Assembly (NCBI RefSeq): GCF_027532185.1
Contig: NZ_JAPZSV010000005.1
Span: 1-64,000 of the forward strand
Source: Hylemonella sp.
Lineage (GTDB): Bacteria > Pseudomonadota > Gammaproteobacteria > Burkholderiales > Burkholderiaceae_C
Direction: 5' to 3'
Length of the DNA stretch: 64,000 nucleotides
The position numbers and the translations under genes were made by a program. This document shows, in pieces, positions 12,072-20,138 of the stretch. Under the pieces are notes generated by a model. The model was not told the DNA's origin. It made no database searches and worked only from the letters and a program-made list of their open reading frames with translations. Every line of letters begins with the position of its first letter. Within the stretch, counting starts at the first letter, position 1.

Positions 12072-12767
12072 TCAGCCCACGTGCTTGGCGAAGAAGGCCA
12101 GCGTGCGCTCGCGCGCGAGGCGGGCGGCATCGGCGTTGTAGCTGCCGCGATGGTCGCAGTTGAAGCCGTGGTTGGCCGCGTAGATGTGCGCTTCGACCTC
12201 CGGGTGCGCGCGCTTGTAGGCCTCGACGCCGTCGAGCGGAATCCAGTGGTCCTGCTCGCCAAAGTGCGCGAGCACCGGGCACCTGGGCGTGCGCGCAATC
12301 TCGGCCTCGGTCGTGATACCGCCGCCGTAATAGGGCACGGCGGCGCTCACACCCTTCAGCAGGCAGGCCGTACGCCAGGTCAGCAAGCCACCCCAGCAGT
12401 AACCCACCACACCCACCTTGCCGGCCTTCGCCGCATGCTCGATGGCGGCCTGGATGTCCTGCAGCACGCCCGCGCCTGCCGGATTCATGCCCATGGCCTC
12501 GACCGTGGCCTTGAGCGCCATGCCCGCGCTCATGTCGTCGGGCTGGTAGCCGAGTTCGACGCCAGGCTTGACTCGATGAAAGGTGGACGGCGCCACCGCC
12601 AGATAGCCGGCCGCGGCGTAGCCATCGGTTACTTCACGGATATGGGTGTTGACGCCAAAGATCTCCTGCAGCACCACCACACCGCCGCGCGGCTTGCCCG
12701 AGGGCTGGGCCACATAGGCCGGAATGCTGGCGCCGTCAGCCGCCTTGAGGTCGATGAACTGTCCCAT
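12072..12767 (-). CDS. Dienelactone hydrolase family protein
   Basis: A 231-residue cytoplasmic alpha/beta hydrolase with the Cys-Asp-His triad typical of dienelactone hydrolases: C124 in VVGYCWGG, D173 in FGEQDHWIP and H200 in ANHGF. The N-terminal half has the conserved [11 protein letters not shown] strand-turn. Family members open the lactone ring of dienelactones in chlorocatechol breakdown, but many act on other esters. The ATG at 12,767 is preceded by AAGGAG with 9 nt spacing, which decides the start although the frame is open to 12,830. It is divergent from the short-chain dehydrogenase gene. Confidence 0.9.
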   Translation of the reverse strand: MGQFIDLKAADGASIPAYVAQPSGKPRGGVVVLQEIFGVNTHIREVTDGYAAAGYLAVAPSTFHRVKPGVELGYQPDDMSAGMALKATVEAMGMNPAGAGVLQDIQAAIEHAAKAGKVGVVGYCWGGLLTWRTACLLKGVSAAVPYYGGGITTEAEIARTPRCPVLAHFGEQDHWIPLDGVEAYKRAHPEVEAHIYAANHGFNCDHRGSYNADAARLARERTLAFFAKHVG

Positions 12768-12868
12768 GGTCTTGTACTCCTTGTGCAGATGCGGCAGGAG
12801 GCGCGCGGTGTCGCCTCGGATCTGCGGCAATGGTATCTTGTCGTCATGACATCTGCTGGAGCCCTGTT

Positions 12869-13615
12869 TTGGACAAGCTGGTCCTGATCACCGGGGGCGG
12901 ACGCGGCATCGGCGCAGCCACCGCCCTGCTGGCCGCACAGCGCGGCTATGCCGTGGCCGTGAACTACACCGCCAACTCCCTGGCCGCCGACGAGGTCGTG
13001 CGCCAGATCCGCGCCGGGGGCGGCACAGCCATGGCCGTGCGCGCCGACGTGGCCGACGAAGCCCAGGTACAGGCCATGTTCGAGACCATCGACGCCAAGC
13101 TGGGCCGGCTCACAGCCTTGGTCAACAACGCCGGCGTGGTGGACACGACCCAGCGTGTGGACGAACAGAGCCTGGCCCGCTGGCAGCGCATGTTCGCGAT
13201 CAACGTCTACGGCACCATGCTCTGCGCGCGCGAGGCCGTGCGCCGCATGAGCACGCGCCACGGCGGCAGCGGCGGCGCCATCGTCAACGTGGGCAGCGTG
13301 GCCTCGATCCACGGCGCGGCGGGCCAATACGTGGACTACGCGGCCGCCAAGGGCGCGGTCGACGTCTTCACCCTGGGCCTGGCACGCGAGGTGGCCACCG
13401 AGGGCATCCGCGTCAACGCCGTGCGCCCGGGCATCATCGATACCGAGATCCACGCCAGCGGCGGCCAGCCCGGTCGCGCGCAACGCCTCGCGCCACAGAT
13501 CCCCCTGCAGCGCCCGGGCACGGCACAGGAAATCGCCCACGCCATCGTCTGGCTGCTCTCGGACGAGGCCAGCTACGCCACGGGCAGCCTCGTGGACATC
13601 ACCGGAGGACGTTGA
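12869..13615 (+). CDS. SDR family oxidoreductase
   Basis: A 248-residue classical short-chain dehydrogenase/reductase using NAD(P)H. Visible are the dinucleotide motif TGGGRGIG, the NNAGV structural motif, the catalytic Ser in NVGSVAS and YxxxK in YVDYAAAKGA. It resembles 3-ketoacyl-ACP or glucose dehydrogenase-type SDRs; the true substrate is unknown. A TTG at 12,869 with GGAG 7 nt upstream gives MDKLVLITGGGRG; an in-frame ATG at 12,830 lacks a good ribosome site and is the alternative. The stop overlaps the MaoC start (TGATG). Confidence 0.85.
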   Translation: MDKLVLITGGGRGIGAATALLAAQRGYAVAVNYTANSLAADEVVRQIRAGGGTAMAVRADVADEAQVQAMFETIDAKLGRLTALVNNAGVVDTTQRVDEQSLARWQRMFAINVYGTMLCAREAVRRMSTRHGGSGGAIVNVGSVASIHGAAGQYVDYAAAKGAVDVFTLGLAREVATEGIRVNAVRPGIIDTEIHASGGQPGRAQRLAPQIPLQRPGTAQEIAHAIVWLLSDEASYATGSLVDITGGR

Positions 13616-14088
13616 TGACTGCACCCACCTACTACTGGGAAGACCTGGAGATCGGCAGCACGAGGGAACTCGGCAGCGTGAGCCCGACGCGCGAGCAGAT
13701 CCTGGACTTCGCGCGCCAGTTCGACCCGCAGCCCTTCCATCTGGACGACGCCGCGGCCGAAGCCTCGGTCTTCGGTCGGCTCTGCGCCAGCGGCTGGCAC
13801 ACCTGCGCCATGGCCATGCGTCTCATGGTTGACAACTTCCTCTCGCAGGCCGCGGCCCTGGGCTCGCCCGGGCTGGAGAGCCTCAAGTGGACCAAGCCCG
13901 TCTACCCCGGCGACACACTGAGCCTGCGCCACCGCGTGCTGGACCGCCGCCCCATGGCCAGCCGCCCGAGCGTGGGCCTGGTGCGTACCGTCTGGGAAAT
14001 GCACAACCAGCACGGCGAGCAGGTGCTGCACATGGAAGGCTGGGGCATGTTCCGCCGCCGCACGCCCGCCGACACCCCGAAAGGCTGA
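13615..14088 (+). CDS. MaoC family dehydratase
   Basis: A 157-residue single hot-dog-fold protein of the MaoC/(R)-specific enoyl-CoA hydratase type. The hydratase motif region reads ILDFARQFDPQPFHLD, with the catalytic Asp/His pair, and FGRLCASGWHT follows. Such enzymes hydrate enoyl-CoA or dehydrate 3-hydroxyacyl-CoA. An ATG at 13,615 after GGAGG is preferred to the TTG one codon earlier. It is translationally coupled to the preceding dehydrogenase, consistent with the two acting on the same acyl substrate. Confidence 0.88.
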   Translation: MTAPTYYWEDLEIGSTRELGSVSPTREQILDFARQFDPQPFHLDDAAAEASVFGRLCASGWHTCAMAMRLMVDNFLSQAAALGSPGLESLKWTKPVYPGDTLSLRHRVLDRRPMASRPSVGLVRTVWEMHNQHGEQVLHMEGWGMFRRRTPADTPKG

Positions 14089-14090
14089 GC

Positions 14091-14711
14091 ATGGACTTCA
14101 AGCCTCTCATCACGCTGCTGGCCATCGTCAACCCGCTGGCCATCGTGCCTTTCTTCATCCACTACACGCAGGACTTCACGCCCGAGCAGCGCCGCAGAAC
14201 GATCTGGATCTCCTCCTTCAGCGCCTTCGCGGTCATCGCCATCAGCGCGCTGCTGGGCCTGCAGCTGCTGGCCTTCTTCGGTATCTCGCTCGCGAGCTTC
14301 CAGGTCGGTGGTGGCATGCTGCTGCTGACCTCGGCCCTGGCCATGATCAATGCCCAGCCGGCCGAGGCCAAGTCCAACGCCGAGGAGATGCAGGACGCCG
14401 CCGCGCGCGCCAGCATCGCCGTGGTGCCACTGACCATCCCCCTGCTTACGGGGCCGGCCACCATGTCCACGGTGGTGATCTACGCCGACAAGGCGCAGAA
14501 CCTGCTGCAGCTGGGAACCTTGGTAGGCTATGGCGTGGTCGTGGCAGCGGCGACGGCCCTGTGTTTTTCGCTGGCCGAGCCCATTGCACGTGTCCTCGGC
14601 AAGACCGGTATCAACGTCATGACCCGGCTCATGGGCCTGATCCTCGCGGCCCTGGCCGTGGAGGTGATGTCCGACGGCCTGACCAAGCTGTTCCCGGCCC
14701 TGGCCGGCTGA
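14091..14711 (+). CDS. MarC family integral membrane protein
   Basis: A 206-residue protein with six predicted membrane helices and the family pattern: NPLAIVPFFI in helix 1, FFGISLASFQVGGGMLLL, and the second-half repeat VVPLTIPLLTGPATMSTVVI. MarC proteins were once linked to multiple antibiotic resistance, but that role was withdrawn and their function is unknown. It starts 3 bp after the MaoC stop and is the last gene of that small operon, converging on the gamma-glutamyltransferase gene with a 9-bp gap. Confidence 0.9.
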   Translation: MDFKPLITLLAIVNPLAIVPFFIHYTQDFTPEQRRRTIWISSFSAFAVIAISALLGLQLLAFFGISLASFQVGGGMLLLTSALAMINAQPAEAKSNAEEMQDAAARASIAVVPLTIPLLTGPATMSTVVIYADKAQNLLQLGTLVGYGVVVAAATALCFSLAEPIARVLGKTGINVMTRLMGLILAALAVEVMSDGLTKLFPALAG

Positions 14712-14720
14712 ACCTGGCGC

Positions 14721-16325
14721 TCAGAACGACGCGACCGCGCCGTTGGAGCGCGGATCGAAACCACCTTCGAGCACGCCGTTGGCATGGCGGATCAGCATGC
14801 CCGCATGACCCACACCCTCGTCCCAGGCGCCGATGGTCTCCACCTCGTGGCCCAGCGCGCGCAGCTGCGCCACCACGGCCGGGTCGAAGCGGCTCTCAAG
14901 CTTGAGTGAGTCGCTGCTCTGGCCCCAGGTGCGGCCCAGCAGCCAGCGCGGCCGCTCGATGGCCTGCTGCGGATGGTCGCCGTAGCGCATCACGCGGTTG
15001 AAGATGGTGGCCTGGGTCTGGGGCTGGCCGTCGCCGCCCATGGTGCCGTAGACCATGCTGCTGCCATCGGCCAGCTGCGCCATGGCGGGGTTGAGCGTGT
15101 GAAAGGGCTTCTTGCGTGGCTCTAGCGTATTGACGTGCTTGGGGTCCAGCGAGAAGCTGCAGCCGCGGTTCTGCCAGTTCACGCCGCTCGTGGGCAGCAC
15201 CACGCCCGAGCCAAACTCATGGTAAATGCTCTGGATGAAGGAGACGGCGATGCCGTCCTTGTCGATCACACCCATCCAGATCGTGTCGCCCGGGTCGGTT
15301 TTCTTGCCCCAGGGCAGGGCGACGTCGGGCTTGAACTCACGCGCCAGTTCGTCGATGCGTGCGGACTCCAGCAGGGCCGCCGGCGGCAGGGCCATGAAGT
15401 CGCGGTCGGTGAGGTAGCGGTCACGCACGCGGAAGGCCAGCTTGGTGGCCTCCACCTGTGCGTGCACAAAGGCGGCGCTCTCGGGACCGGCCTGCTTCCA
15501 GCCCGGGAAACGCTCCATGAGTGCCAGGATCAGCAGCGAGACCAGGCCCTGCGAGGGAGGCACCATGTTGTGCAGCTGCGCACCGGCCACGGGCACGGTC
15601 AGCGGATCGATCAGCTGGGCCTCGTGCGCCTGCAGATCGGCCAGCGTCAGCGGGCTGCCCACGGCGGCCAGCTCGGCCGCCATCTGCTTCGCCAACGCCC
15701 CCCGGTAGTACTCGTCCGTGCCCTTGCGTGCAATCAGGGCCAGCGTGTCGGCCAGGCGCGACTGCTTGAAGAGGCTGCCCACCTGCGGCACGGCGCCCTG
15801 CGTCAGGAAGGTCTCGGCAAAGCCCGGCTGGTTCTTCAGCTCGGCCAGCTTGGCCTGCGTGGTGCTGGCTTGACTGCGGGTGACCGGGATGCCCTGGCGT
15901 GCCAGAAAGATGGCATCGTCGAGCAGACGACTCAGCGGCAGGCGCCCACCCAGCGACTGCGAGGACAGCTTGTGCGCCGCGCCCCAGCCCGAGATCGTGC
16001 CGGCCACGGTGAGCGCGGCCACGCCACTGCGAAAGGGAATGCTGCCCGTGATACCTTTTGCGGCATACCACGCACGGCTCGCCGCCGCCGCGCTGCGACC
16101 GCTGGCGTCGATGCCACCGGGGCGATTGCCCGGGCCGTTGATGACCCAGAAGCTGTCGCCGCCGATGGAGTTCATGTGCGGGTAGACCACGGCAATCGTG
16201 GCCGCGGCGGCGATCATGGCCTCCAGCGCATTGCCGCCTTCGCGCAGCACGGACACGGCCGACTCAGCGGCCAGGGAATGGGGCGCTACCGCGATGCCGC
16301 GGCGGCCGTAGATGGACTGAGCCAT
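14721..16325 (-). CDS. Gamma-glutamyltransferase family protein (Ntn hydrolase)
   Basis: A 534-residue gamma-glutamyltranspeptidase-like Ntn hydrolase that would self-cleave into two chains. The likely autoprocessing/nucleophile threonine is T348 in DPGDTIWMGV, giving a large chain of about 347 and a small chain of about 187 residues. No obvious signal peptide is seen, so it may be cytoplasmic, like YwrD-type members. The ATG at 16,325 has AAGGA upstream; an in-frame TTG at 16,340 is less likely. It follows the TRAP genes on the same strand but is separated from dctM by an intrinsic terminator, so it probably relies on read-through or its own weak promoter. A link between the TRAP substrate and a gamma-glutamyl compound is possible. 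Confidence 0.88.
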   Translation of the reverse strand: MAQSIYGRRGIAVAPHSLAAESAVSVLREGGNALEAMIAAAATIAVVYPHMNSIGGDSFWVINGPGNRPGGIDASGRSAAAASRAWYAAKGITGSIPFRSGVAALTVAGTISGWGAAHKLSSQSLGGRLPLSRLLDDAIFLARQGIPVTRSQASTTQAKLAELKNQPGFAETFLTQGAVPQVGSLFKQSRLADTLALIARKGTDEYYRGALAKQMAAELAAVGSPLTLADLQAHEAQLIDPLTVPVAGAQLHNMVPPSQGLVSLLILALMERFPGWKQAGPESAAFVHAQVEATKLAFRVRDRYLTDRDFMALPPAALLESARIDELAREFKPDVALPWGKKTDPGDTIWMGVIDKDGIAVSFIQSIYHEFGSGVVLPTSGVNWQNRGCSFSLDPKHVNTLEPRKKPFHTLNPAMAQLADGSSMVYGTMGGDGQPQTQATIFNRVMRYGDHPQQAIERPRWLLGRTWGQSSDSLKLESRFDPAVVAQLRALGHEVETIGAWDEGVGHAGMLIRHANGVLEGGFDPRSNGAVASF

Positions 16326-16338
16326 GGGATTCCTTGTC

Positions 16339-16368
16339 AAAAAGGGATGGCGCCCCTGGGCGCCATCC
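16339..16368 (-). terminator. Intrinsic terminator between dctM and gamma-glutamyltransferase
   Basis: A perfect 10-bp stem (16,345-16,354 with 16,359-16,368) with a 4-nt loop is followed on the minus strand by CUUUUUG. The U run ends directly in front of the ribosome-binding site of the gamma-glutamyltransferase gene, so termination here would set how much of that gene is read from the TRAP operon. Confidence 0.8.
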
Positions 16369-16400
16369 TCTGTACCGGTTACGGTTGCTCGTGGCCCATG

Positions 16401-17726
16401 CTACCAGCCGATGGCCTTGGGCAGCCAGAGTGCGATCTGCGGGTAGAAGAAGACCAGCATCAGGGTCACAGCCTGCATGATGATGAACGGCACCACGCCC
16501 TTGTAGATATCCTTGATCGTCACCTCCGGCGGCGCCACCCCCTTGAGGTAGAACAGGGCCCAGCCGAAAGGCGGCGTCAGGAAGGAAGACTGCAGGTTGA
16601 CCGTGATCAGCATGGCCAGCCAGACCGGGTCCACGCCCTGAGCCAGCAGCACCGGCAGGAACAGTGGCACGGCGATGTAGCTGATTTCGATCCATTCGAT
16701 GAAGAAGCCCAGCACGAAGATCAGGGCCATCATGAACCAGATGTCGCTGTTCACGCCGCCAGGCAGCAGGTCGAACATCTTGGTGATCAGGTCCTCACCG
16801 TGCAGGCCACGGAAGGCCAGCGCGAAGACCTGGGCCAGCATGAGAATGAGCATCATGATGGCCGTGATCTTGGCCGTCTCCAGCGCCACTTCCTTGAGGA
16901 TCTTCATCGTGAAGCGACGCGAGAAGACCGTGATCAGTACCGAGCCGACCGCGCCCATGGAGGCCGCTTCGGTCGGCGCTGCAATGCCGCCGACGATCGA
17001 ACCCAGCACAGCGACCACCAGCATGATGGGCGGAACGACCACTTTCCAGAAGCGGATCCAGAGCTCGCGACGCGAGACGCCGTCGCGCTCCTCCTGGGGC
17101 AGGGCGGGCATCAGGTCCGGCTTGAGCCAGCCGAGTACGAGCAGGAAGATGATGTAGACGCTGGACAGCAGCAGGCCCGGGCCCACGGCGGCGGCGAACA
17201 GCGTGCCCACCGAGAGCTGCATGATGTCGGACAACAGGATCAGGATCAGGCTGGGCGGGATGATCTGGCCCAGCGTGCCCGAGGCGCAGATCGCGCCGCA
17301 GGCGATGCTCTTGTTGTAGCCGCGCTTGATCAGCGTGGGCAGGGTCAGCAGGCCCAGGGTGATGACGGTCGCGCCCACGATGCCCGTGGTCGCACCCATG
17401 AGCACGCCAAAGAGGATGATGCCCACGCCCATGCCGCCACGCACACCACCGGCGATGTGGCCCATCACATCGAGCAGATCGTCCGCCAGCCGTGATTTCT
17501 CCAGCATCACCCCCATGAAGACGAAGAGCGGGATGGCCATCCACTGGTAGCCTGCAACGATGCCGTAAAAGCGCGCCGGCAGCAGGCTGAAGAGCGTGTC
17601 GCCAAAGCCCAGGTAGCCGAAGACAAGGCCCACCGTGGCCAGCGTGGTGGCGACCGGGATGCCGATCATCAGGAGGGCGAAGAAGCCCACCAGCATGAGG
17701 ATGGCGTAGGTCTGGGTATCAAACAT
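16401..17726 (-). CDS. dctM: TRAP transporter large permease subunit (DctM)
   Basis: The 441-residue large membrane subunit of a tripartite ATP-independent periplasmic transporter; it forms the Na+-coupled channel. It has about 12 hydrophobic segments and the DctM features WMAIPLFVFMGVML and GGVRGGMGVG, the first half repeat GATTGIVGATVITLG, and SGTLGQIIPPS. The frame is open to 17,774, but MFDTQTYAILMLVGFF (ATG 17,726) is the natural start and overlaps dctQ by 8 bp. The exact substrate cannot be read; DctP here resembles receptors for organic or keto acids. Confidence 0.95.
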   Translation of the reverse strand: MFDTQTYAILMLVGFFALLMIGIPVATTLATVGLVFGYLGFGDTLFSLLPARFYGIVAGYQWMAIPLFVFMGVMLEKSRLADDLLDVMGHIAGGVRGGMGVGIILFGVLMGATTGIVGATVITLGLLTLPTLIKRGYNKSIACGAICASGTLGQIIPPSLILILLSDIMQLSVGTLFAAAVGPGLLLSSVYIIFLLVLGWLKPDLMPALPQEERDGVSRRELWIRFWKVVVPPIMLVVAVLGSIVGGIAAPTEAASMGAVGSVLITVFSRRFTMKILKEVALETAKITAIMMLILMLAQVFALAFRGLHGEDLITKMFDLLPGGVNSDIWFMMALIFVLGFFIEWIEISYIAVPLFLPVLLAQGVDPVWLAMLITVNLQSSFLTPPFGWALFYLKGVAPPEVTIKDIYKGVVPFIIMQAVTLMLVFFYPQIALWLPKAIGW

Positions 17727-18243
17727 GGCTGCTCTCCCCGGCCTTGCGCTGGCGGAACAGACGCAGCAGTTCACCGACGCACTGCAATGCGATCAGACCG
17801 TAGCCCAGCGGGATCAGGGCTTTGACCACCCAGCGATAGGGTATGCCCCCAGGATCGGGCGAAGCCTCCAGGATGGAGTAGGACTGGCCCACGTAGGCCA
17901 GCGAGAGCTTGATGAAGTACAGCGAGATCGCCAGCAGCAGCAGCACGGAGACGACATCGACGATGAACTTCTTGGCGGGCGAGAAATTGGCGTAGAACAG
18001 ATCCACACGCACGTTGTCGCCGCGCTGCAGGGCGTAACTCATGCCCAACAGGATGAGCGCGGCCAACAGGTGCCATTCGAGCTCCTGGGCCCAGACCGAG
18101 CCGAAACTGAAGCTGTAGCGCAGAAGGACGTTGATCGCGACCAGCGCGATCATGGTCAGGCCGATCCAGACGGTGGCCTTGCCCATGAGGTCGATGAAGC
18201 TATGGATTCCCGCTTCGAGCGGGGAGGGAGACTTGTCAGACAT
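17719..18243 (-). CDS. dctQ: TRAP transporter small permease subunit (DctQ)
   Basis: A 174-residue four-helix membrane protein of the DctQ family, which scaffolds the large subunit. It has the family's NVLLRYSFSFGSVWAQELEWHL segment near helix 2, RGDNVRVDLFY, and a C-terminal IPYRWVVKALIPLGYGLIALQ. The ATG at 18,243 is taken because the residues before it look non-coding. It lies 86 bp downstream of dctP, a gap filled by a palindrome, and overlaps dctM by 8 bp. Confidence 0.93.
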   Translation of the reverse strand: MSDKSPSPLEAGIHSFIDLMGKATVWIGLTMIALVAINVLLRYSFSFGSVWAQELEWHLLAALILLGMSYALQRGDNVRVDLFYANFSPAKKFIVDVVSVLLLLAISLYFIKLSLAYVGQSYSILEASPDPGGIPYRWVVKALIPLGYGLIALQCVGELLRLFRQRKAGESSHV

Positions 18244-18303
18244 GAAATACTTTCCACCCGCTTGGGCGCCGGCCACATCGACGCCCAAGCAGGTTCAAAC
18301 CGA

Positions 18304-18319
18304 TGCCCCGATCGGGGCA
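18304..18319. repeat. Perfect 16-nt palindrome in the dctP-dctQ gap
   Basis: TGCCCCGATCGGGGCA lies 10 bp after the dctP stop and upstream of dctQ. As RNA it would make a short GC-rich hairpin, a typical way to keep receptor mRNA more abundant than the permease part of a TRAP operon. It lacks a U tract on the minus strand. Confidence 0.55.
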
Positions 18320-18329
18320 CCTCAACAGA

Positions 18330-19424
18330 TCAACCGCGGACCTTGGTGTGGTACTGCTCTTCGCTGACCTCGACCCAGCGGTCGTACTTGGCCTTGAAGG
18401 ACATGTAGGAGTCGTGCACCTTCTTGACCAACGGGTCCTTGGCGACAGCTTCGGCCAGCACCTTCTCGGTCTCGGCGCGCAGGGCGTTGATGACCGAATC
18501 GGGCAGGGGCTTGGCGATGACCTTCTGGTTCTTGATGAGGTCTTCCATGGCCTCGGAGTTGTTACGCTGGCACCAGCCTTCGCTGATCACGTTGCAGGCC
18601 GCGGCAGCGTTGCTCACGATGGCCTTCAGGTCGGCGGGCAGCTTGTCCCAGGCGGCCTTGTTGATCAGCAGCTCCGACACGGTGGCCGATTCATGCCAGC
18701 CGGTGGTGTAGTAATACTTGGCCGCCTTGTGCAGGCCCAGACGACGGTCCTGGAAGGGGCCCACGAACTCGGCCGCGTCAATCACACCGCGCTCCAGCGC
18801 GGGGAAGATCTCACCACCCGGCAGCACCTTCACATCCACGCCGAGGTTGGCGTAGACCTTGCCGGCCAGGCCCGGGATGCGCATCTTCAGGCCCTTGAGG
18901 TCGTTGACGCTGTTGATCTCCTTCTTGAACCAGCCGGTCATCTGCACGCCGGTGTTGCCGCAGGGCATGGCCACCATGCCGAAGGGCGCGTAGACCTCGT
19001 TCCAGAGCTCGATACCGCCACCGTCGTAGAGCCAGCCGTTCATGCCCTGGAAATTCAGGCCGAAGGGCACGGCGGTGAAGTACTGCGCGGCGAAGGTCTT
19101 GCCGGTCCAGAAATAGCTGTTGGCGTGGTTCATCTCCACGGTACCGGCACGCACGGCGTCAAAGCCCTCGAAAGCCGGGATCAGTTCGCCGGCGCCGAAG
19201 ACCTGGATGTTGAGGCGGCCGCCCGACATCTCGCGGATGCGTTTGGCCAGATCGGTGGCGCTGCCCGGGCCATCCATATAGAAGGGCGAACCCTTACCGT
19301 AGGCGCTGGTCATCTTCCAGTTGAAGGTCTGCTGCGCCTTGGCCACCATAGGAAAGGCCAGCGCACCGGCGGCGGCAGTGCCGGCCACGCTCTTGGAAAC
19401 AAACGAACGACGATCCAGTTTCAT
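18330..19424 (-). CDS. dctP: TRAP transporter substrate-binding protein (DctP)
   Basis: A 364-residue periplasmic receptor. The N-terminus MKLDRRSFVSKSVAGTAAAG carries a twin-arginine motif and cleaves after about AKA-Q, so Tat export is likely. The mature protein has the DctP-type segments GAGELIPAFEGFDAVRAGT, KMRIPGLAGKVYANLG and PGGEIFPALERGVIDAAEF, as in receptors for 2-keto acids and aromatic or aliphatic carboxylates. AGGAG precedes the ATG at 19,424 by 8 nt, fixing the start although the frame is open to 19,493. It is the first gene of the dctPQM operon. Confidence 0.94.
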   Translation of the reverse strand: MKLDRRSFVSKSVAGTAAAGALAFPMVAKAQQTFNWKMTSAYGKGSPFYMDGPGSATDLAKRIREMSGGRLNIQVFGAGELIPAFEGFDAVRAGTVEMNHANSYFWTGKTFAAQYFTAVPFGLNFQGMNGWLYDGGGIELWNEVYAPFGMVAMPCGNTGVQMTGWFKKEINSVNDLKGLKMRIPGLAGKVYANLGVDVKVLPGGEIFPALERGVIDAAEFVGPFQDRRLGLHKAAKYYYTTGWHESATVSELLINKAAWDKLPADLKAIVSNAAAACNVISEGWCQRNNSEAMEDLIKNQKVIAKPLPDSVINALRAETEKVLAEAVAKDPLVKKVHDSYMSFKAKYDRWVEVSEEQYHTKVRG

Positions 19425-19454
19425 GAGGAAGCTCCTGTGGGTTGCGGAATGCTT

Positions 19455-19468
19455 CCTTGTATGCAAGG
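19455..19468. promoter_or_regulatory. GntR-like operator candidate upstream of dctP
   Basis: CCTTG-TATG-CAAGG is an inverted repeat 31 bp before the dctP start. Its core TTGTATGCAA is one or two bases from the TNGTNNACNA pattern bound by FadR-type GntR repressors. No regulator gene lies beside it. Confidence 0.35.
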
Positions 19469-19489
19469 CGCGTGCCTGATTCAGCATGC

Positions 19490-19508
19490 GCATGGCTTGG
19501 CGCCATGC
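19490..19508. promoter_or_regulatory. Inverted repeat upstream of dctP
   Basis: GCATGGC-TTGGC-GCCATGC has perfect 7-bp arms around a 5-nt spacer, 66-84 bp before the dctP start. The size and symmetry suit a protein-binding site; no family match is claimed. Confidence 0.35.
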
Positions 19509-19556
19509 ACCACGCTGGATTCATTGGTTTTGATTGGTGCCGCAAAAGGCGGCGGA

Positions 19557-20138
19557 TCAGCGTGCCTGCTGCAGCCAGCGCACCAGTTCCGTCACGGCCT
19601 CATCGGTGGATGCACCAAGAGCCCGCACGCCGGCAGCCGCATCGGCACGCGCCGCGGGCTGCTGCAGTTGCAGCTCACGCTGGGCCAGCAGGCGCCCGTC
19701 CTGCAAGAGACTCAGACGCAAGCGCAGCAGACCATGGCTTTGCTCCGGTGCGGTGTAAACCTGGCTGAACTCTTCGAGCGTCACGTGCAGCACACGGCTC
19801 GCGCCCTCGCCTTCGGGCGGCAGCGTGTAGTCACGCCCCAGGCCACTGCGCAGCCGCTGCGCGATCAACTCGGCCGGCGCCATGGCCCAGCGCGACTGGG
19901 TGTAGGCACGCAGCTGCTGTGCATCGGCATAGGTCAGGCGGTAGAGCATGGCCGTGCCCTCCAGGGCAGGGCTGGCCTGCACACGCAGTCCGAGCGTCGG
20001 GCGCTGCGCCGTCACGGCAGCAGGCGCGGCCGGCGGACCGAAGTCATAGCGCTGCGGCGCGGCCGCACGCTCGGGCAGGGCCGCACAGGCCGACAAGAGC
20101 AGGGCCAGCACGGGCCACAGGAAACGCACACAGCTCAT
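19557..20138 (-). CDS. ABC-type transport auxiliary lipoprotein (PqiC-like)
   Basis: A 193-residue outer-membrane lipoprotein precursor with lipobox LLLSAC (Cys at about 18). The mature part begins with RYDFGPP and has the alternating beta/alpha pattern of the ABC_trans_aux family, which includes PqiC. Such proteins accompany MCE-type lipid transporters and probably receive lipid at the outer membrane. It overlaps the MCE gene by 4 bp and is the last of the four-gene transporter operon. Confidence 0.87.
   Translation of the reverse strand: MSCVRFLWPVLALLLSACAALPERAAAPQRYDFGPPAAPAAVTAQRPTLGLRVQASPALEGTAMLYRLTYADAQQLRAYTQSRWAMAPAELIAQRLRSGLGRDYTLPPEGEGASRVLHVTLEEFSQVYTAPEQSHGLLRLRLSLLQDGRLLAQRELQLQQPAARADAAAGVRALGASTDEAVTELVRWLQQAR

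Noticed and set aside
15135-17495. A 786-codon frame opposite the gamma-glutamyltransferase and dctM genes
   Set aside because: It is rich in Arg, Gln and His, crosses two real genes and has no motif or ribosome site; a shadow frame.
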